NCBI GenBank assembly: GCA_964058845.1
Contig: CAXKVR010000812.1
Coordinates: 1-17,469 of the forward strand
Length of the DNA: 17,469 bases
Direction of reading: 5' to 3'
From: Carex sylvatica
Taxonomy: Eukaryota; Streptophyta; Magnoliopsida; Poales; Cyperaceae
Below are positions 7,246 to 16,810 of this stretch, in pieces (within the stretch, counting starts at the first letter, position 1; the number at the start of each line of letters is the position of its first letter). The translations under genes and the position numbers were made by a program. Under the pieces are notes generated by a model. The model saw only the letters and a program-made list of their open reading frames with translations. It did not search any database and was not told the origin of the DNA.

Positions 7246-9146
7246 GAGGTCACCCGGGTAATATTTCAAAGAAAAGAGCTTTTGCAAGATATATGTACGT
7301 TGGTGAGAGAGAAAAATGAGAGTCATATATAAGAGAAACCCGGCTTGAAATATAATTTATTGAATGAATGTGAGATTGGGTAAACCAGCTGATCATAGGC
7401 AGATACCCTAGTGACTTGTACAAACAAAGAAAATGTATAGATATTTAGAAGGATAAATATAACATCTAAAATTTTGGAAAAGAAAAAAAATTGCATAAAT
7501 TCAGAAAGTTATTCACAAAATTTTGCAATCATTTTAGATATATATAGGTCCAAAAAAATAAAAAATAAAAGTTAATAGATACATTATTGCTAGACCTATA
7601 GATTGTTCATATGCATATTAAATCAAGTAATTTGAGAGACATTTTTTTAGATAAATTTATCATATGAAAAAAAAAATTTATTGACATATAAAACCTATAT
7701 CAATAAGGATTGTCCAGTTAAATGCATAAGTACTGTTATTATATCCCTCTCTCTCTCATAAGTCATAAGATAATACATTTTCTGACTTAATAAGCAACAA
7801 TATGGGGCACTGAGATGGGGTATTGAAATCAGCACCTCTCGATAAAGTTTTCTTTGAAGCAAGATAAAGGCTTTTGGATGATTGGATCGCAGAAAAGAAA
7901 TGCCTTGGCTCTGAATCCTTCCTCTCTGCTTTGCTATTTGGATGAAAATTTGGTAATGCGCTCCCCATGTCTCAAATATATAGCCTCTGAGGTAGTCTTA
8001 AATGCTCTCCATTTTCGTCTCGTCTTGTTTGTTTTTCCTGGCTGGCTTTGCATGGGGTAATCATGCTAGGCCTTCGGATCCTCTCCAATTCCTTTGATTC
8101 ATGCATAGGTGAGACCCAGGTTTGGTGACTGGTGAGCCCATTAATTTGTATCAGATCCAATGTGTGTATATATAAGCCCAATCATAACAGTATTTTGTCA
8201 GACAATTGCAATTAAAATCTCTACTTTGTGATATCAAATGAATGATACAAATATTTACAAATATTTTAGAAGTTGAAACTTCCAAAAATATTTTGTCCTT
8301 TTATATAAAGGAGAGGAGACAAGCCCAAGGGCTTGAGCTTTTTGGAGGTATCCTTTTTCTTTTGATTGGGGGCCAGATAGTTTACTATAGCGCACCTACT
8401 TCTTGAAAAGATTTTTGGGGACCTTTCGGTTGCCCCACTTCATTTTGTACACAAGCTAAGTTCCATGTTTCAACTTCCTTTTTTGTGATACACATTTATT
8501 TTTTTATCTGAATTTAATGTCTCCTTAGTATCATAATCATCAATATTTGTTGTATAAATAGATATTATCGTTAGGTAGCAATAAGCGAGTTTGAATTTTT
8601 TTTTTTTTTAAAGTTATCTTATATGATGACAATTAAGATGAAATTTTGTGTAACTAACTAAATGAGAAGTCAATTTGAATAGATCGGAGAATCAATATTT
8701 GATTTAGTGACAAAGGCAATGTCTTCTGAATATGTTCAATAAGGTAGTGAAATAGAAGACAAGTGAAACTTGAAATGATATATTATTTTACAGTACTATT
8801 CCGGTCGTATTAAGCTGAAAATAGAAGAATAAAAGAGTACAATAGTGAAATAGTATCGATAAATAAGGTAATTTCATATCTTGAGATAAGTCAATTTTTC
8901 TATTCCACCATCTTTGTGGGACAGAGAATTGATTGATTCAGAGAGAAATAAATGAGAGGCCTATTTGTAAAAAGCAAAAGCTTGACTACAAAAATTCAAA
9001 TTCAAATTCACTTTTACTATTTCTACATTTCCATTCTGTTTAACTATAATAGATAATTTATTCTTATCGATTCCCTTATTTTTTTCCAACTAAACAAGTC
9101 CTATGCATAGAAGATCGCATGTTCAAAACTTAAATAAAAACCCCTT

Positions 9147-9150
<4 letters not shown>
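7246..9150. other. Long intergenic spacer, no gene supported
   Basis: About 1.9 kb with no assignable element. The part at 7800-8170 is less AT-biased, with frames of 68-70 codons on both strands; I recognise none of the products and they overlap each other. TATATAAAG at 8302-8310 is followed by a small palindrome, CAAGCCCAAGGGCTTG (8320-8335). This could be core-promoter-like, but no gene or LTR boundary follows. A tRNA-B-box-like string, GATCGCATGTTCAAAACT (about 9104-9121), precedes the AT microsatellite; see the findings. The rest is AT-rich spacer. Confidence 0.5.

Positions 9151-9227
<77 letters not shown>
9151..9227. repeat. (AT)n microsatellite, about 77 bp
   Basis: An uninterrupted AT dinucleotide run of about 38 units, the longest in the window. 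Its exact length is likely to vary between individuals and assemblies. Confidence 0.97.
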
Positions 9228-9232
<5 letters not shown>

Positions 9233-9290
9233 GTTAGTAAATTGACCATTAATTTTTTACTAAAATAAAAAAATTCATTAGAATTTGGAA

Positions 9291-9748
9291 GTATACATGA
9301 ATTTTATTTTACAAATCATAATTAATTAATTAAATTAATTTCAGCAAAGTAGCATGATTATTTTTTTTTACAAAAACCACAAGGATCGAATCTCCAATTC
9401 GATCTCCAAATTTTACTTTTTGGAGAGACCGAATTGGAAATTCAGTCTCCTCATTTTTCTCTGTTTCGGCTCCTGTTTTGGCTCCTGTTTCGGCCTATTT
9501 CGACTTTTCTCGAACATCCTGTATTTCTGTAATGTATTTTTTCTATTTCGGTTCCTGTTTCGACCTGTTTCTTTCGGAGACAGCCCCTGTTTTGGTCTGT
9601 TTCTGCCAGGGACAACTCTTGTGTCAAAATAAAGAGAGACCGAATTGAAAATTCGGTCTTTAGAATTTTGTAAAAAAAAAAAAAATCATGTTGCTTTGCT
9701 AAAATTAATTTAGTTAATTATGGTTTATAAAAAAAAATTCGTATACAT
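9291..9748. mobile_element. Mutator-like MITE with ~105-bp TIRs (element about 9299-9740)
   Basis: Arms of about 105 bp start GAATTTTATTTTACAAATCA at left, and the inverse of the right end is GAATTTTTTTTTATAAACCA. They continue with AAATTAATTT(C/T)AGCAAAG and an A/T-homopolymer with ACAAAA. Both sides are flanked by GTATACAT (9291-9298 and 9741-9748), and the next two bases also agree, so the TSD could be 8-10 bp. Long TIRs with a TSD near 9 bp fit Mutator-like elements; the class is an inference. Hairpins of the form GACCGAATT...AATTCGGTC occur inside both ends (9427-9447 imperfect, 9638-9658 perfect). The middle has a 12-bp tandem repeat and a 92-codon low-complexity frame with no recognisable product. 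Confidence 0.8.
9461..9496. repeat. 12-bp tandem repeat, three units, inside the Mutator-like MITE
   Basis: CTGTTTCGGCTC, CTGTTTTGGCTC and CTGTTTCGGCCT follow one another. Looser relatives (TTCGGTTCCTGTTTCG, CCCCTGTTTTGGTCTG) continue to about 9602. The segment is less AT-biased than the arms. Confidence 0.85.
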
Positions 9749-10309
9749 GAGTTGGATCGAATATCTAGATTGAAAGAGAATAGAAGAACGGATAGATGAT
9801 GAACTTCCATAACCTCAAAATGAGAGATTGATATCGATAGCACAATGATTATAGAGCAGAGAAAATACGAAACAATGACAGCTATCAGCTATCTCAAAAC
9901 AGAACGATGAATGTTTGGATCTTAATAGGTTTTTGAGTATAGAGCAAGCTTTAGACCAGTCTCTAGCTCCCTCCTTTGCGAGCCAATTTTTTTATTAAAA
10001 GAAATTAAACCTCTCTTTTACTTTCTGAATTACAAAGAATATAAATATTTAATATGGAACAACCGATCAAGTCAAGCAACAGTGCATGGTTAATTATTAC
10101 ATATTTACATGTAAGTACGAACTATATATATATCAGGTAAGCAACAGTGATAATAACACCACCTACAACGTACGATTGTTGTTGTGTTTAAACAAATATA
10201 ATAATAAACATAATATAATATTTGAGGCTATAACATATATAGCTATAACGCACCTATATATTAACTATATAAAACGCTAGCTGATCCCCAAATATCATTT
10301 GGGTGTTAG
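9749..10309. other. Intergenic spacer, nothing recognised
   Basis: AT-rich DNA between the Mutator-like MITE and the second hAT MITE. The frames are short and without recognisable motifs, and I see no inverted repeat with target duplication. Confidence 0.55.
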
Positions 10310-10769
10310 TTGCAACCAGGGGTGACAAAAAAGCTAATAGCTCGTGGTTTGATTGTGACTTGTTCGCTAACAATTTGTTTGTTACTAGACCGAACTGTTT
10401 ATGAGCCAGCTCGCTACTAACTCAGTCCAGAATTAACGAGTTCAAGCTGGGGCTTAGCTTGCTCGCTAGCTATCTGGACTAGACATCAATTTGTGAATTT
10501 ATATGAATTTGTATGTATTTTATACTGTATAGCTCAGTTCAGTTCGATCTAAAAAGTTTGTAGAATTTTTTTTTTCTTAAAACAAGATCCAGCCAGACCC
10601 AGCTCATTAGCTCGTGAGCTAGCTCGATCTGACTTGTCACGAGTTCAAATTGAGATTTAATAGCTCGATTGTCCTAGATCCAACTTGCTCGACTGTACAT
10701 AACTCGGTCAAAAATTAACAAGCTGAGCTAGGCCTAGCTCGGACCGAGCCTTGACACCCCTGTTGCAAC
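10310..10769. mobile_element. hAT-like MITE (element 10317-10762) with 7-bp TSD
   Basis: The ends are CAGGGGTGACAA and the inverse of TTGACACCCCTG, which match except for one base. TTGCAAC flanks both sides (10310-10316 and 10763-10769). If the terminal G is counted as target, GTTGCAAC gives 8 bp, the usual hAT length. The outer 150 bp on both sides are full of AGCTCG / CGAGCT strings, typical of subterminal transposase binding sites. At 446 bp with no transposase frame, it is non-autonomous. Its TIR differs by one or two bases from that of the element at 6638-7237, but the interiors are unrelated. Confidence 0.88.
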
Positions 10770-11969
10770 ACCAAGGAATTGGATGCCGTTAACAATTTGC
10801 ATTAAATTAATATATGTAACATATATATTCTGAGACTACCTAATTAATTTGTACCACCGCGCGGCGGGTCGATGTCATGGTTACAATTAAGTTACAACAC
10901 ATGGCATACATGTAAATTTTCTTTAGGGCTGTTCAACTAAGATTTTGAAGATATATATATAGAATAGATACCTTGATTGTTCCTCTTTTTGCCATGTGGG
11001 GTCATTAAGCATTGCTAAAACAAATAGAGAGAGTGTATTGAATATAGAGCTATAGTATCATATATAACCCCACTTAGAACCACTACACCTACCATTAATA
11101 GATAGATAGATCGATCATGTAATTGTGTTTTAGGTCGTTATTCCACTTATTGTGATACGCCGACGTATGCTTATTACACTTTAAGAATAAAATTACATAT
11201 AATCAGGATCACATATATGCGTATAATATTGCACTAATTATATATATATTCAAAGGACTGCATGAAATGACTAAAAGGAGGCCATGATTGACCTCTGTTC
11301 TGAGAGCTGCTACGATAACCTCTCTCTCTCTCTCTCTCTCTCTCTTTGTATAGGGTAACATGCATGCACCGGTATCTTAGCTTTACTAGCTTTGCATTTT
11401 TGTTTTCTAAATTGTGATAATACCTCATTTCTGAAATAGTACAGTTTAAGATTCTTCTGCATGCTAACAATAGAAGCCGCATAATTAGAAAAACAAAACA
11501 TTAATGTATGTTCCGGATGATTTACACAAAAAAAAAGAGCAGCAATTTATGTGTTTTCAAAGAACTAGCTAATTGCAAGTATATATATACAAGTATAAAA
11601 TATATCTTCAATTTTCATATCCAGAAAGAAAAAAAAAACTGTAATTTAATTTCATCTAAATTATGTATACATTGAATCAATACTTGCAACACATGCATTC
11701 GGATTGCTAACATAGTTTCATTCTTCTTTGGAAAAATGATATTTAATATTACAGTATTAATATTGGTAGTATTATTATTTAATAAATTGCGGACCTGTAC
11801 TAAAAAGTCTTCCTTTTTTTCTGGTTTAAGTCATTGACTTAACTAGCTAGTAACACCATTAATCGACAAAATAAAAAAAATGTATTGCTTTGTAATATTT
11901 GGTGGCATTTTTTTATATCTTGCATGTCGGTAAGATGCTTTTGCAAATTTACATGCTTTAAGTCTCAAA
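10770..11969. other. Intergenic spacer, no gene supported
   Basis: About 1.2 kb of mostly AT-rich DNA. It holds a small GC-rich patch, CACCGCGCGGCGGGTCG (about 10856-10872), GATA-rich short runs near 11099-11117 and the CT microsatellite at 11320-11345. The two overlapping minus-strand frames at 11234-11501 run through the microsatellite and encode Arg-Glu repeats there; I do not regard them as genes. Confidence 0.5.
11320..11345. repeat. (CT)13 microsatellite
   Basis: An uninterrupted CT run. No foldback element abuts it, unlike most GA/CT tracts in the first 5.4 kb. Confidence 0.97.
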
Positions 11970-12135
11970 GGCTACAAGAATTTATTTTATTTGTGAGAAT
12001 AAAAAATAACTAGTCTAGAGTAAGCTGACATATAACTTGTTATTTCCGAAAATATTTTTATTATCGATGAAAGTATTCGTGAAAATACTAACACTAAATA
12101 TTTTACTCTCGCGAATAAAATAGATTCTTGCAATA
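11970..12135. mobile_element. CACTA-like palindromic MITE, copy 2
   Basis: The left end GGCTACAAGAATTTATTTTA with the following TTTGTGAGAATAAAA matches the inverted right end TATTGCAAGAATCTATTTTA with TTCGCGAGAGTAAAA. The arms are about 45 bp. CTACAAGAA-type ends suggest a decayed CACTA terminus. The size (about 166 bp), the A(C/T)AAGAAT versus TGCAAGAAT asymmetry between left and right ends, and the TTCGCGAG / TTCACGAG strings link it to the element at 5397-5557. No clear 3-bp TSD is visible, so the ends are approximate. Confidence 0.5.
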
Positions 12136-12616
12136 GATATATATAGCTAAAAGATTTTGGTGGCAAAAGTTTGAAGAGTTGTTGAATTTCCCTATGAATG
12201 GTATATACATATCATATCACTTGGGCAGAAATTCATTGTATTCAATTAAAATTTCTGAGCAGTCATAAGTACGATGAAATTAAACTAATAGCAATAAACA
12301 ACAGAAATGAAAAATTCGCATATGTAGGAATTTTTTTTTTTTTTTTAACAATGCATATCAAGAATTAATCTTTGATTTAGTAGCAAATTAAGACACATGA
12401 TATATGATGTGAAATGTTATGAATTTAAAATCTGAATAAATAAAATATTTTGTTATAATAACAGAGGTATTAAATAATTAGATGGCTTGAACTCCAATTT
12501 TTATTCTAAACAATTATTACATAATAAATTTAGTGAATAAACAATTATTACATAACAATTACATCATGCTTTGGGAATTAAAGAGTGTGTTTTACTTTCC
12601 ACTCATATTTCTATTT
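12136..12616. other. Intergenic spacer, nothing recognised
   Basis: AT-rich DNA. AAACAATTATTACATAA occurs twice (about 12508-12524 and 12539-12555), a short direct repeat 31 bp apart. No gene is supportable. Confidence 0.55.
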
Positions 12617-12862
12617 TTAAAATTCAAACAGTCGATCTGAACTTCTCAATATGATCCCTTCATATTGATATGTACTTGGAGACCAAATCTTACATTTTTT
12701 TTGAAATTTTTTACTATTTTTGAAAAATGGTGTTTTTCTGATTTTTTATTTATTATTTTATTTAATGAAAAGCTGTGATTTTCAAAAATTCTAAAAAAAT
12801 AGTAAAATAATACCAAAAAAATATAAAATTTGGTCTCCAAGTACATATCAATATGAAGAGAA
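12617..12862. mobile_element. Foldback MITE family, copy H (both outer ends missing)
   Basis: The left inner arm reads TTCATATTGATATGTACTTG then GAGACCAAATCTTACATTTT. The right inner arm is its inverse (AAATTTGGTCTCCAAGTACA, then TATCAATATGAAGAG). The centre has a looser version of the family loop (GCTGTGATTTTCAAAAATTC). Both arms share the private variant CATATTGATATGTACTT. The outer parts are absent on both sides, and unlike copies A-G it is not beside a long microsatellite. The minus-strand frame at 12646-12918 spans it and is not a gene. Confidence 0.75.
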
Positions 12863-14249
12863 AATTGTGTAGAAGACGTTCGTAGTTTTAGATTTATAAA
12901 ATCCTCATAGATCGTCAAAAATATTAGTTAGATTGAACGGAGAAAAAAAACCACCTCTAAAAACGTGTAAAAAATGGGTGAGTGATGTGTCTAGTTTTTT
13001 ATTTACAAAAATATTTGATATCTTAGGTATAAATACTTGATGTATTATATATGAATACTTGCGTGCGCCATTTGAATTTTTTTTTTTCAAATATTAGGCG
13101 ATCTCCAAATAGTAAGTGGTCCTCCCAGGCAGTTTGTAGTTGCTCAAGTAATTAATGACTAGGAGAAGAAATGAGAGAAGGTTACGGGAAATAGCTAGGT
13201 GCTTCCAATAATTTTATATAGCTCATTACATAGAAAAATGTTACAAAATTTGAAGCGGACCGACCCGCAATCAGGGGCAAATGTAAGAAGGGACAATGTA
13301 AATCAATTAATATCTATTTAAAAAAATATATATATTTATGTATAATTTTTTATATAATTTAGAGTAAAATATCATATTATTATAATATTGATTATTCTCT
13401 ATAAAAAAAAAATATATATATATATATTATTGATTCTCATAGTTTGAAAACTCGTCACAACTAATCAATTTACCGAGACTTTTCCTATCTGCATTCCTGG
13501 ATATTGCGAGAAAAACAGAAAAAGAAAATAAAATTACAGACTGTTAGAATAAAATCTTGTAGGAATCTTTAGTTAATAGTGATCCTATTCGTACCTTAGC
13601 ACGGATGTCGATTTTGAATCCTTCGGGGAGGTATCATGAAAATGCCACATGTGCTTCCTTTTTTAATAGAGTAGGGAATATAGGTCCTCGAAATGCATGT
13701 CCTTAATTGTGTTTCTCAAGAAAACATAAAAAGTTTGCTTAATTAGAGACATACGCAGAGAATCTGATCATTTTAGGGGTCAATATAATATAATTGTCAT
13801 CATTCACATCGTAAATAAATTTAAACATAGTTACTTCTATTCAAATTCAAAGCTGTAACGGAATTTATGATTCATTAAGGAGGATTAAATAGTTGCAGAG
13901 ATGCCAGTGCTTCTTTGCTGGATACATTTCAGTACATGTCGCGTGTCACTAAATTAATCAATCTAATTAATGATATTCTGTGGATTTACTTTCTGTACCC
14001 TCCCCCACTTAATTAATTAAATAGCATTAATTCACATTTGTTGTAAATTACGGTTCTGTTGGACGGACACATGGGATGGGATTGAAAACGGACTTGGAAT
14101 ATGAGTCAAATTGAACTGAATTTTTTTTTTTTTCACACGCACAATAACTGCACCGAACATGACCTACAACTCTATAAAATTATGAACGCTACAAATTCAT
14201 GATGAAAAATGAGTAGATGTATATGCATAAGATTGAACATATCAAATAA
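12863..14249. other. Intergenic spacer, no gene supported
   Basis: About 1.4 kb of AT-rich DNA with short TA runs near 13327-13336 and 13412-13428. The part at 13490-13720 is less biased, but I recognise no coding frame, LTR boundary or inverted repeat in it. Confidence 0.5.
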
Positions 14250-14593
14250 TATGTTATAGGGGTGCAAACGGATCAGATGATATCCAACCGTATCCGTATT
14301 TAAAAATTAGATACGGATATTCGATATCTTAATATCTGTGCTGATACGAATTCAGATATAGTTTTGAATTTTAATTATCCATATCTGAATAGTAGATATA
14401 TACCATATAGTTTAATGTATATTATAAAAATATTTATGTATATATCTACAGATATCCGATATTCGATCTGTATTCGTCTAATCTCTGATTTGTATTTGTA
14501 TCCGTATCCGAAAAATAAAAGTAGATACGAATATAATTTTACCACCATCCGATCCGTAACCTGTTACGATCCGTTTGCACCCGTATTTGTTAT
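14250..14593. mobile_element. hAT-like MITE (element 14258-14585) with near-perfect 8-bp TSD
   Basis: The left end AGGGGTGCAAACGGATC pairs with the inverse of GATCCGTTTGCACCCGT, with one terminal difference. Flanks TATGTTAT (14250-14257) and TTTGTTAT (14586-14593) agree in 7 of 8 bases. The subterminal regions repeat GGATA(C/T)GGAT / ATCCGTATCC and GATATCC strings on both sides, typical of the common plant hAT MITEs with GGGGTGCAAACGG ends. At 328 bp there is no transposase. The imperfect TSD and end suggest an older insertion than 6638-7237 or 15864-16057. The 83-codon frame starting at 14364 lies mostly inside it and is not a gene. Confidence 0.85.
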
Positions 14594-15027
14594 TAAAAAA
14601 AATGAAATATTCTAGATATCATAGATTTGGTATTTTTTTTCATATGAAAATTTGTGAGCCACAGAAGATCTGGAGTAGGTAATTAATTGCACAGAATCCT
14701 TTGCAATTATATGAGTGGGTCCCATTCCGAAGCTATAATAGGGGTATAATTTGCGGCCTACACTACACCAAAACAACTAATGCATCTTTCACACTAATCA
14801 CTAGATTTAGTCCCTATTCTGCTTCTTATTCCTTCCTTCCTTGTAATCATCTATTCTATTCTATTCTATTGAAAAGGACACTTAATTTAATACTAATATT
14901 TTAAATCCTACTTCCAAATTAGTTTTATTTATACTATCAATATATCTTCATCGTAGATAAGCGAATTGAGCATGCATGTATAACTCCAAATATTTTTATG
15001 TAAAATTGGCCACATTTGAGCATACCA
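14594..15027. other. Intergenic spacer with (CTATT)4 and a lone CACTA-like end
   Basis: It contains (CTATT)4 at 14851-14870 and a TTCC run just before it. CACTACACCAAAACAAC at 14761-14777 resembles the left terminus of some plant CACTA elements. I see no matching inverted end downstream in the window, so this may be chance or a solo relict. The 67-codon frame at 14701-14904 has no recognisable motif. Confidence 0.45.
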
Positions 15028-15729
15028 TAATTAATAGGGGGAATTTCATGTATATCCTTCAAAAATTTCAATATTACATATTTATTCTTCTAAAATTAAC
15101 AATTATATATTTACCTTGAAAATTATACAAACTCACATATTTGTCCAATCTAACTCTATAACATATCAAATATTTCTAAAAATAATTAAATAATATTTTT
15201 TAAAACTTTAAAATTTATTTTACAATATTAATTAACAATATGTTGACCATTATATCATTCATTTATATTTCTTTAGTCTGTCTAAGTTCTCTTATCTTTA
15301 AGGCGTCAAATCTCCTGTCTCTTTCCAAACGTGCCAAATCACATATTTCTCCCCGTCTTCCCTCGTCGCCTCCCCTATGATAAATTTTTGTCACCTCTCG
15401 TTGCTTTAATTTTTTCATCTTCGTTTGTAGAGAGAGGTAGTAGGTTTCACGTCTTAGAGAGAAGAGAACTCAGACGTACTAAAAAGACGGAAACAAATAG
15501 GCATAATGGTCAATATATTTTTAATTAATATTATAAAAATAATTTTAAAGTTTAAAAAATATTACTTAATTATTTTTTGGAGGTATCTAATATGTTATAG
15601 GGTTAGATTGGACAAATATGTGAGTTTCTACAATTTTCAAAGATAAATATGTAATTACTGATTTTGGAGGGATAAATATGTAATATTGAGACTTTTGAAG
15701 GATACACATGAAATTCTCCCTAATTAATA
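15028..15729. mobile_element. Mutator-like foldback MITE (element 15037-15720), perfect 9-bp TSD
   Basis: The 684-bp element has ends GGGGGAATTTCATGTATATC and the inverse of the right end, GGGAGAATTTCATGTGTATC. It is flanked by the identical 9-bp duplication TAATTAATA (15028-15036 and 15721-15729). A 9-bp TSD with long TIRs is the Mutator signature. The two halves remain similar for about 300 bp: CACATATTTGTCCAATCTAA, TGACCATTAT, and GTTCTCTT with following TAAG.CGT. Nearly the whole element is therefore one hairpin, with a CT/GA-rich middle near 15340-15450. The 65-codon frame at 15331-15528 covers this loop and is not recognisable. Confidence 0.92.
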
Positions 15730-15855
15730 ATATGTTTATCATTCTAATAATTAATCCACAAATGGCTAAAGGTTAATTAGGAATATAAACTATATTTTAT
15801 GACCAACTATTGCTGCAGGAAGAAATTAAGTGAAGCCTTGTGGGCTGTGGCCCTG

Positions 15856-16065
15856 GTTGGTATCAGTGTTGTATAAAATAATTGTTTAAATCGATTAATC
15901 GACTAATTAGTCGTTGACGGTGATCAAATTGTCACGAATTTTTCTGCTAATAGGTCAATTATTTCTGATTATAATAAATTATTTTCAATTATTCCTGATT
16001 AATCGCTTGACGATACTCTGTCCATCCGATGAGCACATACCGTTATTTACAACACTGGTTGGTAT
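15856..16065. mobile_element. hAT-like MITE (element 15864-16057), perfect 8-bp TSD
   Basis: The ends are CAGTGTTGTATAAAATAA and the inverse of CCGTTATTTACAACACTG. GTTGGTAT lies on both sides (15856-15863 and 16058-16065). The 194-bp length, the CAGTGTTGTA-type TIR and the exact 8-bp TSD fit a very short plant hAT MITE. The interior has TCGATTAATCGACTAATTAG at left and CTGATTAATCGCTTGACGAT at right, so subterminal GATTAATCG recurs. The 66-codon frame at 15914-16114 runs out of the element and is not a gene. Confidence 0.93.
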
Positions 16066-16276
16066 ACAAAGATCTCCGATTAGGAAGGCAGTACGTCATT
16101 ACAAATTATATTAAATTTTAATTGATGTTAAGTAGGTTATACAATTTATTTAATTCGTAGGTAGCGGCTAAAATTGCTTAACTTATGAATAAACATTTTT
16201 TAAAATCCGGACATAATAAAGAATCAGGAATTGAAGGATAAAGAATTGATGTTTAAAAGGGTTAAATGTAAAAAAA
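16066..16276. other. Intergenic spacer, nothing recognised
   Basis: A short AT-rich stretch between the fourth hAT MITE and the diverged Mutator-like element, ending in GTAAAAAAA. No feature is supported. Confidence 0.55.
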
Positions 16277-16810
16277 GGAAAATTTCATGTATACTATTTA
16301 AAAAACTCAAAATTATGTATTTTACCTACGGTTGAAACTAAAAAAATTATGTATCCAATTTATTACATTTTATTTTCAAATTTATTTTACATTTATAAAC
16401 TTCCACTTTACCCTTTATTAAAAAAATATGTAGCATGTGTAAGAAATATTTATTTTTTAATTGACTAGTGATGCAAAATATGTAGGCAAATGATTCATTT
16501 ATTTACTAGTGATGCAAACACATTGCATTTATGACGATTGAGTGTGCACCACAAATAGAAAAATGAATTATATGTCTTCACAAAACAGCCAATTAGAAGA
16601 CTAATTTTTGCTTTCTACAGACTATATATTTTTTTTAATGAAAGGCAGAATGGAATTTCCATAAATTAAAAATCAGTTTTAATTTAAAAGATTATTAATT
16701 GAGTAAATTTGTAAGTTTTTAAATTTAGAAGGATGAGTATGATAATTTTGAATTTTAAAAGACAAAAGTATGTAATTCTATAATATTTAACGGGTATACT
16801 TTAAAATCCC
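16277..16810. mobile_element. Diverged Mutator-like MITE related to 15037-15720
   Basis: The left end GGAAAATTTCATGTATACTA resembles the terminus of the element at 15037-15720 (GGGGGAATTTCATGTATATC). The inverted right end reads GGGATTTTAAAGTATACCCG, then ATTACATACTTTTGTC, the same layout in weaker form. A run of A on both sides hides any TSD. Inside, ACTAGTGATGCAAA occurs twice (16464-16477 and 16505-16518), a 41-bp-period direct repeat. The arms are much less alike than in the neighbour, so this is probably an old copy. The boundaries are approximate. Confidence 0.55.

Noticed and set aside
7756..8181. Three overlapping 68-70-codon frames on both strands
   Set aside because: They overlap each other, resemble no family I know, and show no start or splice context; at most a decayed gene piece.
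8302..8335. TATATAAAG plus CAAGCCCAAGGGCTTG as a promoter or solo LTR
   Set aside because: No transcript unit, LTR end (TG...CA) or TSD could be identified around it.
9354..9632. 92-codon frame with CFGSCFGSCFG
   Set aside because: It translates the 12-bp tandem repeat inside the Mutator-like MITE.
11234..11501. Minus-strand frames with RERERERE stretches
   Set aside because: The charged repeat is the (CT)13 microsatellite read as codons.
12646..13090. Minus-strand frames of 90 and 61 codons
   Set aside because: The first is foldback copy H read through; the second is AT-rich spacer with no motif.
14761..14777. CACTACACCAAAACAAC as a CACTA transposon terminus
   Set aside because: No matching inverted end is visible downstream, so a lone 17-bp match is weak.
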